The notes under the pieces: model-generated
What the model was told of the DNA's origin: nothing
Database searches by the model: none
The model's input: the letters and a program-made list of their open reading frames with translations, nothing else
Position numbers and translations under genes: made by a program
From: Flavobacteriales bacterium
GTDB lineage: Bacteria; Bacteroidota; Bacteroidia; Flavobacteriales_E; Vicingaceae
Direction: 5' to 3'
DNA length: 64,000 nt
NCBI GenBank assembly: GCA_002706365.1
Contig: PALM01000017.1
Coordinates: 80,410-144,409 of the forward strand
Part shown: positions 18,124 to 27,145 of the stretch, piece by piece
How positions within the stretch are numbered: position 1 is the first letter of the stretch
How the letters are laid out: each line of letters starts with the position of its first letter

Positions 18124-19224
18124 TTAGCCTTTCTCCCCGACTAAATTAGCAAATAAGTCATCATAGCTATTGATGATCTGCGACCAGGAATATTTGCTCT
18201 CTACTTTCTCTATATTTTTCTTGATAGCCACAGCCTTAGATTCCTTAGCAATATCCTCTTTCAATAGGCTCAGTAATTGACTGTCGTTATTAAAATAGGA
18301 TGCATCTTCTCCAAGTATCGCCTTATTGAACACATTGTCATGAGCGATTATATAAGCGGATGCTGCCATTGCTTCCAAAAGTGAAGGATTGGTACCACCA
18401 ACAGAATGGCCATGGAAATAAATTGAAGAATAGTATCTCAAATTATTCAGCTTTTCGAAATCATAGATGCCCTCCATAAATCTAATTGCGGGATTTGCAT
18501 CGAACTGCTTTTTCAAATAGCCCCCAAATTTATTGTCGGTTCTTCCCACCACCAACAATGGCATTGGATCATCTAATTGATCGTAGGCTTTGAGAATGGT
18601 CTCTACATTATTCTCAGGTTCCATTCGCGCAATTAGCAGAGCAAAATTCCCTGCTTCCACGCCATATTCTTTCAATGCTTCTGCATTGGGGTTAACAAAA
18701 ACCTCAGCACCATAAGGGATATAAGTTGAATCTAAGTGATACTTATCCTTGAGATAAGTCTGTATCCCAATTGAGTCTGCGACTAAGTGATGACTTGAAC
18801 GAGCGGCCCACTTCTCTGCTTGCTTTAGAAATTGTTGAACCGGCTTGCTGTACTTGCTCCTTTTCCATTCTAATCCATCCATATTGGTCACAATGAAAGA
18901 AGCTTTGGGCATTAAGCTACTCCATACCGAGCTGCTGGTGTATCCCAACTGAAGAAGGATATCAAAATCCCTTTTGCGACTGTCCATTATACAATTGAAG
19001 TCGTAGATGAACTGTCCGGCCGTTCCTACTTTATGCTCAGGATCATTCACATGAATAATGTGCGCTCCTTTATAGGTCTTCTCCTGATAGGGATGGTTGT
19101 GACTATTGTAGACGTAAACCTCCCTGCCCTTCTCTACCAAGCCTCCGGCAAGATAATCGGCAAACTGTTCAAAGCCCCCATAATTATTTGGAATACCTCT
19201 AGTTCCCAGTATGCCTATCTTCAT
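18124..19224 (-). CDS. DUF1972-type glycosyltransferase (GT4-like)
   Basis: This protein has 366 residues from the ATG at 19224 (a TTG two codons earlier is possible). The N-terminus MKIGILGTRGIPNNYGGFEQ is the signature of DUF1972 transferases, often annotated as rhamnosyltransferases. The C-terminal half has the GT-B donor-site pattern ending GGTNPSLLEAMA. It overlaps the ligase gene by 26 bases. It probably adds an early sugar to the lipid-linked glycan started by the next gene's product; the sugar is not predictable. Confidence 0.88.
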   Translation of the reverse strand: MKIGILGTRGIPNNYGGFEQFADYLAGGLVEKGREVYVYNSHNHPYQEKTYKGAHIIHVNDPEHKVGTAGQFIYDFNCIMDSRKRDFDILLQLGYTSSSVWSSLMPKASFIVTNMDGLEWKRSKYSKPVQQFLKQAEKWAARSSHHLVADSIGIQTYLKDKYHLDSTYIPYGAEVFVNPNAEALKEYGVEAGNFALLIARMEPENNVETILKAYDQLDDPMPLLVVGRTDNKFGGYLKKQFDANPAIRFMEGIYDFEKLNNLRYYSSIYFHGHSVGGTNPSLLEAMAASAYIIAHDNVFNKAILGEDASYFNNDSQLLSLLKEDIAKESKAVAIKKNIEKVESKYSWSQIINSYDDLFANLVGEKG

Positions 19225-20491
19225 TTTCAATGGTGTTTTTTAGTGCAGGTAGAAGACAAAGAAAGAACATCACGAAGACGATTACCTTGTTTCGCTCTAA
19301 TATAGATTCTGTGAGTTGAAAAATGACAGTTGCGGTAAGAAAAACCAGAAGCAGATAATTCCCTTGTTTGATAGCCAGCCCAAAGAGAGAGAGATAGATA
19401 ATAAGATACAGCAGAAGGCCTACAATTCCCAATTCTACAACTGTTTGAATGAACTGATTATGGAGGTTATAGTCCCTATATGGCCCCATACCGACCTCAT
19501 TATACCTTTGGTTCATTATTCCTCTTCGGTCGGCCGGACTAAGACCAATGAGTAGTCTGTCTCTTTCTATTAATTCATCCATGCCTAAATACCACAATGT
19601 AATTCTCAAGGAAGTACCATTGTATTTTAGATTGTCGTTGACCCCTATCTCTCCTCCTGATCTGATGATCTCAAAATTCTCCATACCCGATCCACTTGAA
19701 AGTTCAGCCATTCTGTTCTTCACAGCATCCATTTGCAATGCAGAAATAAGAATGATCACGGAGGCGATCAAAAAAATCAGAACCTCCTTTAATCTCAATC
19801 CTTTTTGAAAGAATCTTCTGGCCAGGATCATCAAGCTAAAAAAGATCGTAACTATACTCACATTCTTACTTGCGCAGAAGAGCAAGCCTACAAATGATAT
19901 CACTAATAAGATGATCAAAAGTAGCTTATGAGTTCTAGAGAGTTCAGAATTATTCAACTCATAGACAACAATCAAGATCGAGAGGAATAGGAAATAAGAG
20001 AAAAAAACTGCGTGTGCATTGAATGGCGCGGTGAAGTCGTGGTAGGTTAACCAACTGCCTTCTGTGAAATAATGTAAAGCAGAATTTATAAGAAGGTAGA
20101 TAATCGATACAGCGATCGAAACATAAAACACCCTGAGAATTAACCATAGTCGCTTCACCAAAGAATTTGCATTGAACAATACCAATGGAAAAACCAGCAA
20201 ACTCAGTTTGCTTTCTATGGCTTTGATACCACTGGAAAGGTCTTCAGAATAGCTTAGTGAGAGTAAGTGCCACAAAAAGAAGAGAATGAATGAGCTTAAC
20301 GACCACTTCTCCCACTTATTCATTTGATTGAATCTCCAACGATTCTCACCTACAAAGATGCTTCCTAACCAAAAGAGAACCATCAATACGATCCAGGGAT
20401 TGGAAATCTTGTAGCTAAATGGGAATGTAGCTGCAATTCCAATTACTGAAAACAAAAAGCCCTTATCGGCAACCACCTTTACACCTTTCAT
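19199..20491 (-). CDS. O-antigen ligase/polymerase-like membrane protein
   Basis: This 430-residue protein has about eleven hydrophobic helices and a large periplasmic loop (about 232-345) that includes an Arg-rich stretch and YNLHNQFIQTVVELGIVGLLL, the pattern of the Wzy_C domain. Such proteins either join a finished glycan to lipid A or polymerise repeat units, and sequence alone does not decide which. It is the first gene of the minus-strand glycan unit, with an exact TACTTTTG element at 20550-20557 and a 5' leader of about 50 bases. Confidence 0.85.
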   Translation of the reverse strand: MKGVKVVADKGFLFSVIGIAATFPFSYKISNPWIVLMVLFWLGSIFVGENRWRFNQMNKWEKWSLSSFILFFLWHLLSLSYSEDLSSGIKAIESKLSLLVFPLVLFNANSLVKRLWLILRVFYVSIAVSIIYLLINSALHYFTEGSWLTYHDFTAPFNAHAVFFSYFLFLSILIVVYELNNSELSRTHKLLLIILLVISFVGLLFCASKNVSIVTIFFSLMILARRFFQKGLRLKEVLIFLIASVIILISALQMDAVKNRMAELSSGSGMENFEIIRSGGEIGVNDNLKYNGTSLRITLWYLGMDELIERDRLLIGLSPADRRGIMNQRYNEVGMGPYRDYNLHNQFIQTVVELGIVGLLLYLIIYLSLFGLAIKQGNYLLLVFLTATVIFQLTESILERNKVIVFVMFFLCLLPALKNTIENEDRHTGN

Positions 20492-20549
20492 CCAATCACA
20501 TTAAATATCATAAGATATGTCTCTTTTATCCTTTGGGTAGAAACTGGCC

Positions 20550-20653
20550 CAAAAGTAAAAGGAATTCAATTGATTATATAATCCCCATGGTGCTTTTAAT
20601 AGGGAAAGCAAGCTTAGGCATTGAATACGAAGCTAACAATGGGCTTACATTTG
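20550..20653. promoter_or_regulatory. Divergent promoter region of the glycan locus
   Basis: The 196-base gap between the two glycan units holds TACTTTTG on the minus strand (20550-20557) and TACATTTG on the plus strand (20646-20653), the latter with a TTG 22 bases upstream (20621-20623). Between them is a perfect 12-base palindrome, GATTATATAATC (20572-20583), that could be an operator. Binding is not shown; AT-rich palindromes also occur by chance. Confidence 0.5.
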
Positions 20654-20687
20654 CCAATCGTTCCACTTGAGGAATTGGAATTAAGAT

Positions 20688-21998
20688 ATGATCAAGCACC
20701 TTATCAATAAAGTTGGCAGAGAGCTATTGGGTAATTCCATGTGGCTTCTTATAGATAAGATCTTCAGATTGGCATTGGGCCTTTTTGTAAGTGTGATCGT
20801 TGCTAGATACCTAGGTGCTGAGAGAGTAGGTATTTGGAATTACGCATTAGCCATCTTCGCATTCTTTTCTTTCTTCCCTTCTCTAGGACTGGAATATATT
20901 GCCCCGAGAGAATTCGTAAAAGAAGACCGCAAAGCGGGTGAGATGATCAGCACCATCTGGATTTTGAAAATTCTCGGTGGAAGTCTTGGGGTATTATTCG
21001 CCTTGATAATCATGTCCATTATCAAAGGACCTTCTGATCCAATTATCTTCTTGATTTTCATAGTTACAAGTGGATTCTTATTTCAATCCTTTGATGTAAT
21101 TGACTACTATTTTCAATCAAAGCTTTCTCAAAAACGCTCTGTAATTGCAAGGATGATTGCCTTTGCAGTTATCGCCACCTACAAGTCGATCTTGGTATAC
21201 AAAGGAGCCGACCTTGTATGGTTTGTAGCTTCTTCCACATTTGAATTTTTCATTGCCGCTATTGGATTGACCATCGCTTTTTGGTCATGGAGTGAAAAGC
21301 CGCCGCTATTTAAATTTAACTGGAGTCTTGCTAAATCCCTTTTGAAAGATTCCCTTCCCTTCTCTGCTTCAGCCATATTGCTATTGATCTATTATAGGGT
21401 GGATCAAATCATGGTAACAGAGATGCTAGGTGAAGCTGAAAATGGGATATACTCCATTACCGTGAAATTCTTCGAATACTTCATGGTTTTACCCTATGTA
21501 CTTGTATCTTCTTTCTACCCTGTGATAAGCAAATCTTACCACGAAGATGAAACAAAATTCAAGGCTGGATTGAAGCAATTGTATAGCCTCCTGACTTATT
21601 TAGCTATTGCTGCAATTTTGGGTTTATGGTTTTTAGGTCCGTGGGTTATGGAATTCCTCTATGGAGATGAATTTAAAGGTTCGGGAGAAGCACTTCAAAT
21701 CATAAGCCTATCTATTTATCCAGTATTTCTTGGGATTGCAAGTGGTAACTACTTAATAATCAGGAATAAAAAAAGATTTACATTCATTAGAAGCTTTGCG
21801 GGCTTAGTCATCAACATAATCCTAAACTTTTCATTTATCCCAATTATGGGAATAGAGGGTGCTGCATGGGCTTCATTGGTGTCTAATTGTGTATCGACAT
21901 TCATGATCATTTTTATTAAAGACAATCACAATCATCTACAGCTTTTCCTTTCGCCATTTAATGTGAAGTCAATTCGCAGATTCTTCAAATACGAATAA
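20688..21998 (+). CDS. Oligosaccharide flippase (Wzx-like)
   Basis: This 436-residue protein has about twelve membrane helices. The start NSMWLLIDKIFRLALGLFVSVIVARYLGAERVGIWNYA is typical of polysaccharide flippases. It would carry the lipid-linked oligosaccharide built by the neighbouring transferases to the periplasmic face for the ligase or polymerase encoded divergently. It is the first gene of a seven-gene plus-strand unit with gaps of 37 bases or overlaps. A second flippase lies at the window start, so the cell probably exports more than one glycan. Confidence 0.9.
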   Translation: MIKHLINKVGRELLGNSMWLLIDKIFRLALGLFVSVIVARYLGAERVGIWNYALAIFAFFSFFPSLGLEYIAPREFVKEDRKAGEMISTIWILKILGGSLGVLFALIIMSIIKGPSDPIIFLIFIVTSGFLFQSFDVIDYYFQSKLSQKRSVIARMIAFAVIATYKSILVYKGADLVWFVASSTFEFFIAAIGLTIAFWSWSEKPPLFKFNWSLAKSLLKDSLPFSASAILLLIYYRVDQIMVTEMLGEAENGIYSITVKFFEYFMVLPYVLVSSFYPVISKSYHEDETKFKAGLKQLYSLLTYLAIAAILGLWFLGPWVMEFLYGDEFKGSGEALQIISLSIYPVFLGIASGNYLIIRNKKRFTFIRSFAGLVINIILNFSFIPIMGIEGAAWASLVSNCVSTFMIIFIKDNHNHLQLFLSPFNVKSIRRFFKYE

Positions 21999-22035
21999 GC
22001 CCATCTACTAATAAAAAGCTTGTTACTTTTAAACT

Positions 22036-22698
22036 ATGAGTCGTTATAACAGTCGATCACAAAGAATCATCAAAAGATTTCTACCTAATTCGATGAAGGA
22101 AGACTATCAAAAAAGAATTGATGAGTCTACCATTAGAAAATGGGAAAAGCAAGGTAGGCCGCTACCTCCTCCACATATAGCCAAGGTTAGGACTATTGCG
22201 AAAAAGCAAGCTGAAAGTGGATATCGCACTCTAGTTGAAAGTGGCACTTTTATGGGAGATATGATCGACGCTCAAATGAAGAACTTCGATAAGATATATT
22301 CTATTGAGCTCAGTGATGAACTATTTCAAAAAGCCGTTGAAAAATATAGAGGAAATGAGAAAGTTCATTTGCTGAATGGAGATAGTGGGAAAGTACTTCG
22401 AGATCTCATCCCAAATTTGAAAGAGCCGGCAATTTTTTGGTTAGACGGACATTATTCAGGTGGAATTACGGCAAAAGGAGAAAAGATCTGTCCGGTCTAT
22501 GCCGAGCTTGATGCGATCCTAAAATCCGACTTAGCTCATATGATCTTGATCGATGATGCCAGACTGTTTGTAGGTGAAGACGACTATCCTACCATTGAGG
22601 AATTGAAGTCCTATTTGAACAAGTCAGATCGGAATCATTCATTTGAAAAAGAGGATGACACGATCATCCTAAAAAGAATAGATGAAAGCGCTGCTTAA
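22036..22698 (+). CDS. Class I SAM-dependent methyltransferase-like protein
   Basis: This protein has 220 residues. The segment LVESGTFMGDM (about 68-78) resembles motif I of class I methyltransferases, IYSIELS supplies the acidic residue for the ribose of SAM, and HLLNGDSG and FWLDGHY follow in the expected order. The motif is not the usual GxGxG, so the fold call is moderate. It overlaps the next gene by 17 bases. In a glycan operon it may methylate a sugar, but the acceptor is unknown. Confidence 0.65.
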   Translation: MSRYNSRSQRIIKRFLPNSMKEDYQKRIDESTIRKWEKQGRPLPPPHIAKVRTIAKKQAESGYRTLVESGTFMGDMIDAQMKNFDKIYSIELSDELFQKAVEKYRGNEKVHLLNGDSGKVLRDLIPNLKEPAIFWLDGHYSGGITAKGEKICPVYAELDAILKSDLAHMILIDDARLFVGEDDYPTIEELKSYLNKSDRNHSFEKEDDTIILKRIDESAA

Positions 22699-23635
22699 AA
22701 AACTCCTCGCTCATTTCAATTTGCATCTGGAATCTAAATGGGCCAGTAATCAAAATAGCTTGCGAGAAAAGATTCTCAGTGAGCTCTTTCTAGCAAAGAA
22801 TCGATCTCAATTCACTGAAAAGAGCTGCTCGATCATTTGCTTTTCAAAAGACCGCCCTCTACAATTGGATGCCTTGCTCTATAGCATGAAGAAAATGATC
22901 GATGACTTCGATGATCTTTCCATCCAAGTATTGTATTATGCTTCCAATGAGGACTTCAAAGCAGGATATCGAAAATTGATCGATATGGAATACTGTGCTC
23001 ATGTAAAGTTCAAGGAGGAAAACAATTTCAAGGAAGATCTATTGAATACTATTTCAGATCTCAAAAGTTCGCAAATCCTATTTCTGGTTGATGATATCTT
23101 CTTCAAGAATGAGTTGAATTGGTCTGCTTTCACATCGATCGATCTCGATGAATTCATTCCTTCTCTTCGTCATGGAAATCACCTTAGTTACGCATATACA
23201 GTGCAGAAAGAGCAAGCATTGCCAAGCTTTGAAAAAATTGGCCAAATGATAAGTTGGGACTGGTCCAAGGGAGAGTTAAATTGGAATTATCCGCTATCGC
23301 TTGATGGACATCTATTTAAAACTGCGGAGATCCAAACTCTTTTTCAGCATCTTGATTATAAGGCTCCAAACTCTCTGGAGCAATCAATGCAGTTACTGAA
23401 AGACGTATTTGCGCAGCGCAAAGGAATCGCATATGAAACATCTATCATTGTGAATAATCCTGCGAATAAAGTGCAAAATGAGAATCCCAATTTTCACGGA
23501 GAAGCAGACAATGTCACTTTAAATCAAGCCTGGCTAGATGATTATAGATTTGATTTTGACGCTTATAAAGGGCTTAGAAATCAAAGTGTTCATGAATTGG
23601 TAGAAATGAAGCTGATCAAAGATGAGCGCAGATAG
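22682..23635 (+). CDS. Putative GT-A-like glycosyltransferase, family not recognised
   Basis: This protein has 317 residues. A beta-strand start (SIICFSKDRPLQLDALLYSM near 47-66), a central LFLVDDIFF (about 135-143) resembling a DxD metal-sugar site, and later GHLFKTAEIQ and FHGEADNVT suggest a nucleotide-sugar GT-A fold. I do not recognise the family, and no signal peptide or membrane helix is seen. It overlaps the methyltransferase gene by 17 bases and the next GT2 gene by 14 bases, so it is translated with them. Confidence 0.55.
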   Translation: MKALLKKLLAHFNLHLESKWASNQNSLREKILSELFLAKNRSQFTEKSCSIICFSKDRPLQLDALLYSMKKMIDDFDDLSIQVLYYASNEDFKAGYRKLIDMEYCAHVKFKEENNFKEDLLNTISDLKSSQILFLVDDIFFKNELNWSAFTSIDLDEFIPSLRHGNHLSYAYTVQKEQALPSFEKIGQMISWDWSKGELNWNYPLSLDGHLFKTAEIQTLFQHLDYKAPNSLEQSMQLLKDVFAQRKGIAYETSIIVNNPANKVQNENPNFHGEADNVTLNQAWLDDYRFDFDAYKGLRNQSVHELVEMKLIKDERR

Positions 23636-24650
23636 TCCTTTAGTTTCTGTAATCATGGCGGCATATAATGCCGAGGCCTATATTGAAAAAGCCATTCTCT
23701 CCATACTGGATCAGTCTTTTAGTGATTGGGAGTTAATCATTATTGACGATAAGTCCAAAGACAGCACCGCTGAAATTGCCAAAGCATTTGCAGAAAAAGA
23801 TGACCGCATCAAATTGATTGCTCAAGAAAAAAATAGCGGAGTTGTAAGTAGCAGGAATTTGGGTCTTCAAACATCAAAAGGGAAATACATAGCTATACTG
23901 GATAGTGATGACATTGCCCTTCCCGATAGATTCAAAATTCAAGTGGACTTCTTGGAAGCGAATCCAGATTTCATCTTATTGGGTGGTGCTTGCCATGAGA
24001 TCGATTCAGAAGGTAAGCTTCTCAATAAAATCGAAAGGATTATTCCCAATGAGCAGTTGTCGCCCTTGTTGTTGTTCACCAATTACTTCATAAACTCAAC
24101 TGTGATGATGCGTAAAGCTGCTCTTGATGGACAATTGTATCGGGAGGAATTTCAGCTTTCACAAGACTATGAACTATTTTGCCGCCTAAGCACAAAAGGT
24201 GGGTTGGCAAATTTGAATACACCTCTCGTTTACTATCGAATACACGATAAGAATAGCAGTGGCAATTCAGAAAAGCTCAGGGCCGCAGAAAATAAAATTC
24301 GTAGAAGTCAGCTGACTAAGCTAGGTATCGACGCTACTGAAGAAGAGCTTAAGCTTCACTCAAAGCTCCCTGAAGGGCCGTTTCCTAAAACAATTGAGGA
24401 ACTGCGTAAAGTTGAAGCCTGGCTAATCAAGATCATGAAGCATAATGAAGAAAGTAGAGTATACCAAAAAAGTACTCTAGGTGAATTGATTAAGCTGTTC
24501 TTCATGCGAAGCTGCGAGCGTTCTGGACTTGGAATTAAAGCAGTTCGATTTTATTATCAATCTATTCTTTCAGGGAAATTCTGGTCAAAGCCAATAGGAA
24601 ACCTCATCTTTATCATGAAAACACTCTATCGTTCTTATGCAGGAGCTTGA
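23622..24650 (+). CDS. Family 2 glycosyltransferase
   Basis: This protein has 342 residues. The GT-A domain begins PLVSVIMAAYNAEAYI and includes ELIIIDDKSKDST and the metal-binding AILDSDDIALPDRF near 90-103. SQDYELFCRLS matches the acceptor-side ED-like position. The C-terminal 100 residues are helical and basic and may contact the membrane. It overlaps both neighbours by 14 bases. Donor and linkage are unknown. Confidence 0.88.
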   Translation: MSADSPLVSVIMAAYNAEAYIEKAILSILDQSFSDWELIIIDDKSKDSTAEIAKAFAEKDDRIKLIAQEKNSGVVSSRNLGLQTSKGKYIAILDSDDIALPDRFKIQVDFLEANPDFILLGGACHEIDSEGKLLNKIERIIPNEQLSPLLLFTNYFINSTVMMRKAALDGQLYREEFQLSQDYELFCRLSTKGGLANLNTPLVYYRIHDKNSSGNSEKLRAAENKIRRSQLTKLGIDATEEELKLHSKLPEGPFPKTIEELRKVEAWLIKIMKHNEESRVYQKSTLGELIKLFFMRSCERSGLGIKAVRFYYQSILSGKFWSKPIGNLIFIMKTLYRSYAGA

Positions 24651-25437
24651 AATAAGTGTAATCATTCCCGTTTACAATAGCGGGAAGTATCTAGAGGAAA
24701 CTTTAGATTCACTAAGAGCGCAAAGCTTCAAAGGTTTTGAGGTTTTGATCATCGACAATGGCTCTGATGAAGAAGAAACCATTGCAGTACTAAAGCAATG
24801 TGAAAAAGATCATAGGGTTTTTCGATCCGAGCATGCCAATCTTTCTTTGGCAAGAAATCTTGGGATAGAAAAAGCCCAGGGAAAGTATATTCTTCCATTG
24901 GACTCTGATGATAAGATCAGTCCATCTTTTATGGAAAAATGTCTGACATTAATGAAGTCGGATCCCAACTGCAAAGTAGTAAGAACAATGGTTGAGCTAT
25001 TTGGTAAGAAAAGTGGGAAGATGAGCTTTGGCGATTTTTCCTTTGGTCTATTGCTCGCCAGAAATCAAATGGTTGTCACTTCCCTTTTCAAGAGAGAAGA
25101 TGCCTTGGCAATTGGAGGTTTCGATAAGAATTTCAATCGCGCATTTGAAGATTGGGAGTTTTGGATCAACTTATTAAAAGATGGAGGTAAGGTATTAACT
25201 GTAAATGAAGCTCTATTCCATTATAGAATTCGAAAAGGAAGCAGGAACAACAGCCTGAGAAATGAAGAGCTATCTCAAGCTAGAAGAATGATTTGGGAAA
25301 AACACAAAGACCTTTATTCAAAACACTTTGTAGATCCAAAAGAGTGCTTCGAATATAAATTGATCACTGACAGTAGATCCTATAAATTGGGAAAACTACT
25401 CACCTCCCCTTTTCGATCATTAAGGTTGATGCCATGA
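24637..25437 (+). CDS. Family 2 glycosyltransferase
   Basis: This 266-residue cytoplasmic GT-A enzyme has the start ISVIIPVYNSGKYLEETLDS, the nucleotide-site VLIIDNGSDEEET and LPLDSDDKISPSF as the DxD motif near 86-98. FEDWEFWINLLKDGGK matches the catalytic-base region. Its stop overlaps the next ATG by four bases. It is one of four consecutive GT2 genes that probably build one repeat unit in order. Confidence 0.88.
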   Translation: MQELEISVIIPVYNSGKYLEETLDSLRAQSFKGFEVLIIDNGSDEEETIAVLKQCEKDHRVFRSEHANLSLARNLGIEKAQGKYILPLDSDDKISPSFMEKCLTLMKSDPNCKVVRTMVELFGKKSGKMSFGDFSFGLLLARNQMVVTSLFKREDALAIGGFDKNFNRAFEDWEFWINLLKDGGKVLTVNEALFHYRIRKGSRNNSLRNEELSQARRMIWEKHKDLYSKHFVDPKECFEYKLITDSRSYKLGKLLTSPFRSLRLMP

Positions 25438-26246
25438 TTACCGAGCCTAGGATTGCTGCACTTATGGTGATTTACAATGAGAAGATCGCCAATGCCAAAA
25501 GTTATCAGAGTCTCTTGAAATCTCTTCCACCTAAAGATGTGTTGATCTACGACAATAGTCCTACTGCACAAGACTGTCCAGACGGATTCCATTATGTTCA
25601 CAATAAACTGAATCCCGGAGTTAGCACCGCATACAATTACGCCGCATATTGGGCAGAGGAGAATCACTATACTCATCTTCTGCTTTTAGATAGCGACAGC
25701 ATCTTCCCAGAAGAAGCAATGCAGAAATATATTAATGCAGCCACACATCATCCGGAACATTTGATCCTAGCAGAGGTAATTGCATCCGGAAAAGTGATCT
25801 CTCCCTTCTGGTTCAAATGGGGAAAAAGCTGGTACGGAGACGACATCCCAAATGGAAAGCTAAGCTTCGACAACAAAGCCGCTATCAATTCCGCTATGCT
25901 TATTCCGATTAGTCAGTTCAAAAAATCTGGAGGTTACGATGAGAAGATTCCTTTAGACTGGAGCGATATTGCTTTTTGCCGAAAACTAAGTCGATTAAAG
26001 ATTGCTGCTCAAAAGATTCCATTGAGGGTAAGCCACGACCTTTCTGAGTCTGGAATGAGTTCTTTTGAATCTGCAAAATTTAGATTCAAGACCTACATGA
26101 TTGGAGTTAAAAGAATGCCCACAAAGCATATTCTTGAAGATTTCCTTATACTTAGTTGGGCCAAGTTTAAGGCGTTTAAACTATGTTTGAGATACAAAAG
26201 CCTTTGGTTCCTGGTACATTACCTTCGAAAACTATTCTATGCATAG
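25434..26246 (+). CDS. Family 2 glycosyltransferase, rhamnosyltransferase-like
   Basis: This protein has 270 residues. The pattern AALMVIYNEK, then YDNSP, LNPGVSTAYNYAA and LLLLDSDSIFP (about 81-91) is that of rhamnosyltransferase-like GT2 enzymes, in which the aa-turn NxGvsxAyN follows the first strand. IPLDWSDIAFCRKL supplies the later acidic site. The donor is probably a deoxyhexose by family resemblance only. It is coupled to the previous gene by a four-base overlap and to the next by eight bases. Confidence 0.82.
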   Translation: MITEPRIAALMVIYNEKIANAKSYQSLLKSLPPKDVLIYDNSPTAQDCPDGFHYVHNKLNPGVSTAYNYAAYWAEENHYTHLLLLDSDSIFPEEAMQKYINAATHHPEHLILAEVIASGKVISPFWFKWGKSWYGDDIPNGKLSFDNKAAINSAMLIPISQFKKSGGYDEKIPLDWSDIAFCRKLSRLKIAAQKIPLRVSHDLSESGMSSFESAKFRFKTYMIGVKRMPTKHILEDFLILSWAKFKAFKLCLRYKSLWFLVHYLRKLFYA

Positions 26247-27057
26247 CGATACGGTCCAAATTCTGCTCTCAACATATAATGGAGAAGAGTACGTTTCTGA
26301 GCAGATAGAGAGCATCTTAGCTCAAGACTATGACGATTGGACCCTACTTGTTAGAGATGATCAATCAAGCGATAGAACGCCTGCTATTCTAAAAGAATAC
26401 TCAGAAAAGTATTCAGATAAGATTCAACTAATTGATTCTGAGAAAAACTTGGGCTCAACAGGTAGTTTTATGAAGTTGATCGAGATTTCTACTGCTGATT
26501 ATATCATGCTCTCTGATCAAGATGATGTGTGGCATCCTCAAAAAGTGAGGCGAAGCTTGAATAGATTGAAAGAAATAGAAAAAAGGAACAAATTGGCCCT
26601 AGTCTATACTGATATGGAAGTGGTAGACAAGGACCTTTCTACCATCAATACCTCATTTCTCAAACATCATCATTTGAAATCTGAATGGAGTAAAAGCGCC
26701 TATTCTGTTTTCGCTCAAAGCATGGCAGCTGGCTGCTGTATGATCTTCACCGGAACTCTTAGGGACCGCCTGCACCCGGTAGATTCCAAACTGTTCCAAC
26801 ACGATCATTGGCTTTTGATGCATGCCGCATATTATGGTGAGGTGAGTTTTTTGGATTGGAACAGCTTAAAGTATCGCCAGCATGATGCCAATAGCATCGG
26901 CTCTCATGGTGTATCCCGACTGTATTTCTTTAATAAGCTCTTTTCTATCTCTCAGTTGATCAAAAGGTGGAAGTACATCCGTTTGCATTTTCGCCCCTCT
27001 CCAAACTTTTTCAAGATCATGTTTGCAAAGCTCAATCTCAACCTAAAGCGGATGTAA
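26239..27057 (+). CDS. Family 2 glycosyltransferase (QDDVW type)
   Basis: This 272-residue protein starts VQILLSTYNGEEYVSEQIES, then has LLVRDDQSSDRT and MLSDQDDVWHPQKV (about 91-104), which defines a subgroup of GT2 enzymes found in O-antigen and rhamnan loci. HDHWLLMHAAYYG is the usual later motif. It is the last gene of the plus-strand glycan unit; 88 bases separate it from the next gene, and no clear terminator was seen there. Confidence 0.87.
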   Translation: MHSDTVQILLSTYNGEEYVSEQIESILAQDYDDWTLLVRDDQSSDRTPAILKEYSEKYSDKIQLIDSEKNLGSTGSFMKLIEISTADYIMLSDQDDVWHPQKVRRSLNRLKEIEKRNKLALVYTDMEVVDKDLSTINTSFLKHHHLKSEWSKSAYSVFAQSMAAGCCMIFTGTLRDRLHPVDSKLFQHDHWLLMHAAYYGEVSFLDWNSLKYRQHDANSIGSHGVSRLYFFNKLFSISQLIKRWKYIRLHFRPSPNFFKIMFAKLNLNLKRM

Positions 27058-27145
27058 TAATTGAGCGCTTGATATAGTTTAGTTTGGAATAGCCTTTGCA
27101 TGCCCGTATTAGATAACGTAATCTTACTCTGTATTTACACCCTTT

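Noticed and set aside
16765..27057. Glycan locus as a recently acquired island
   Set aside because: No transposase, integrase, direct repeats or tRNA at the edges; base composition and codon style look by eye like the neighbours.
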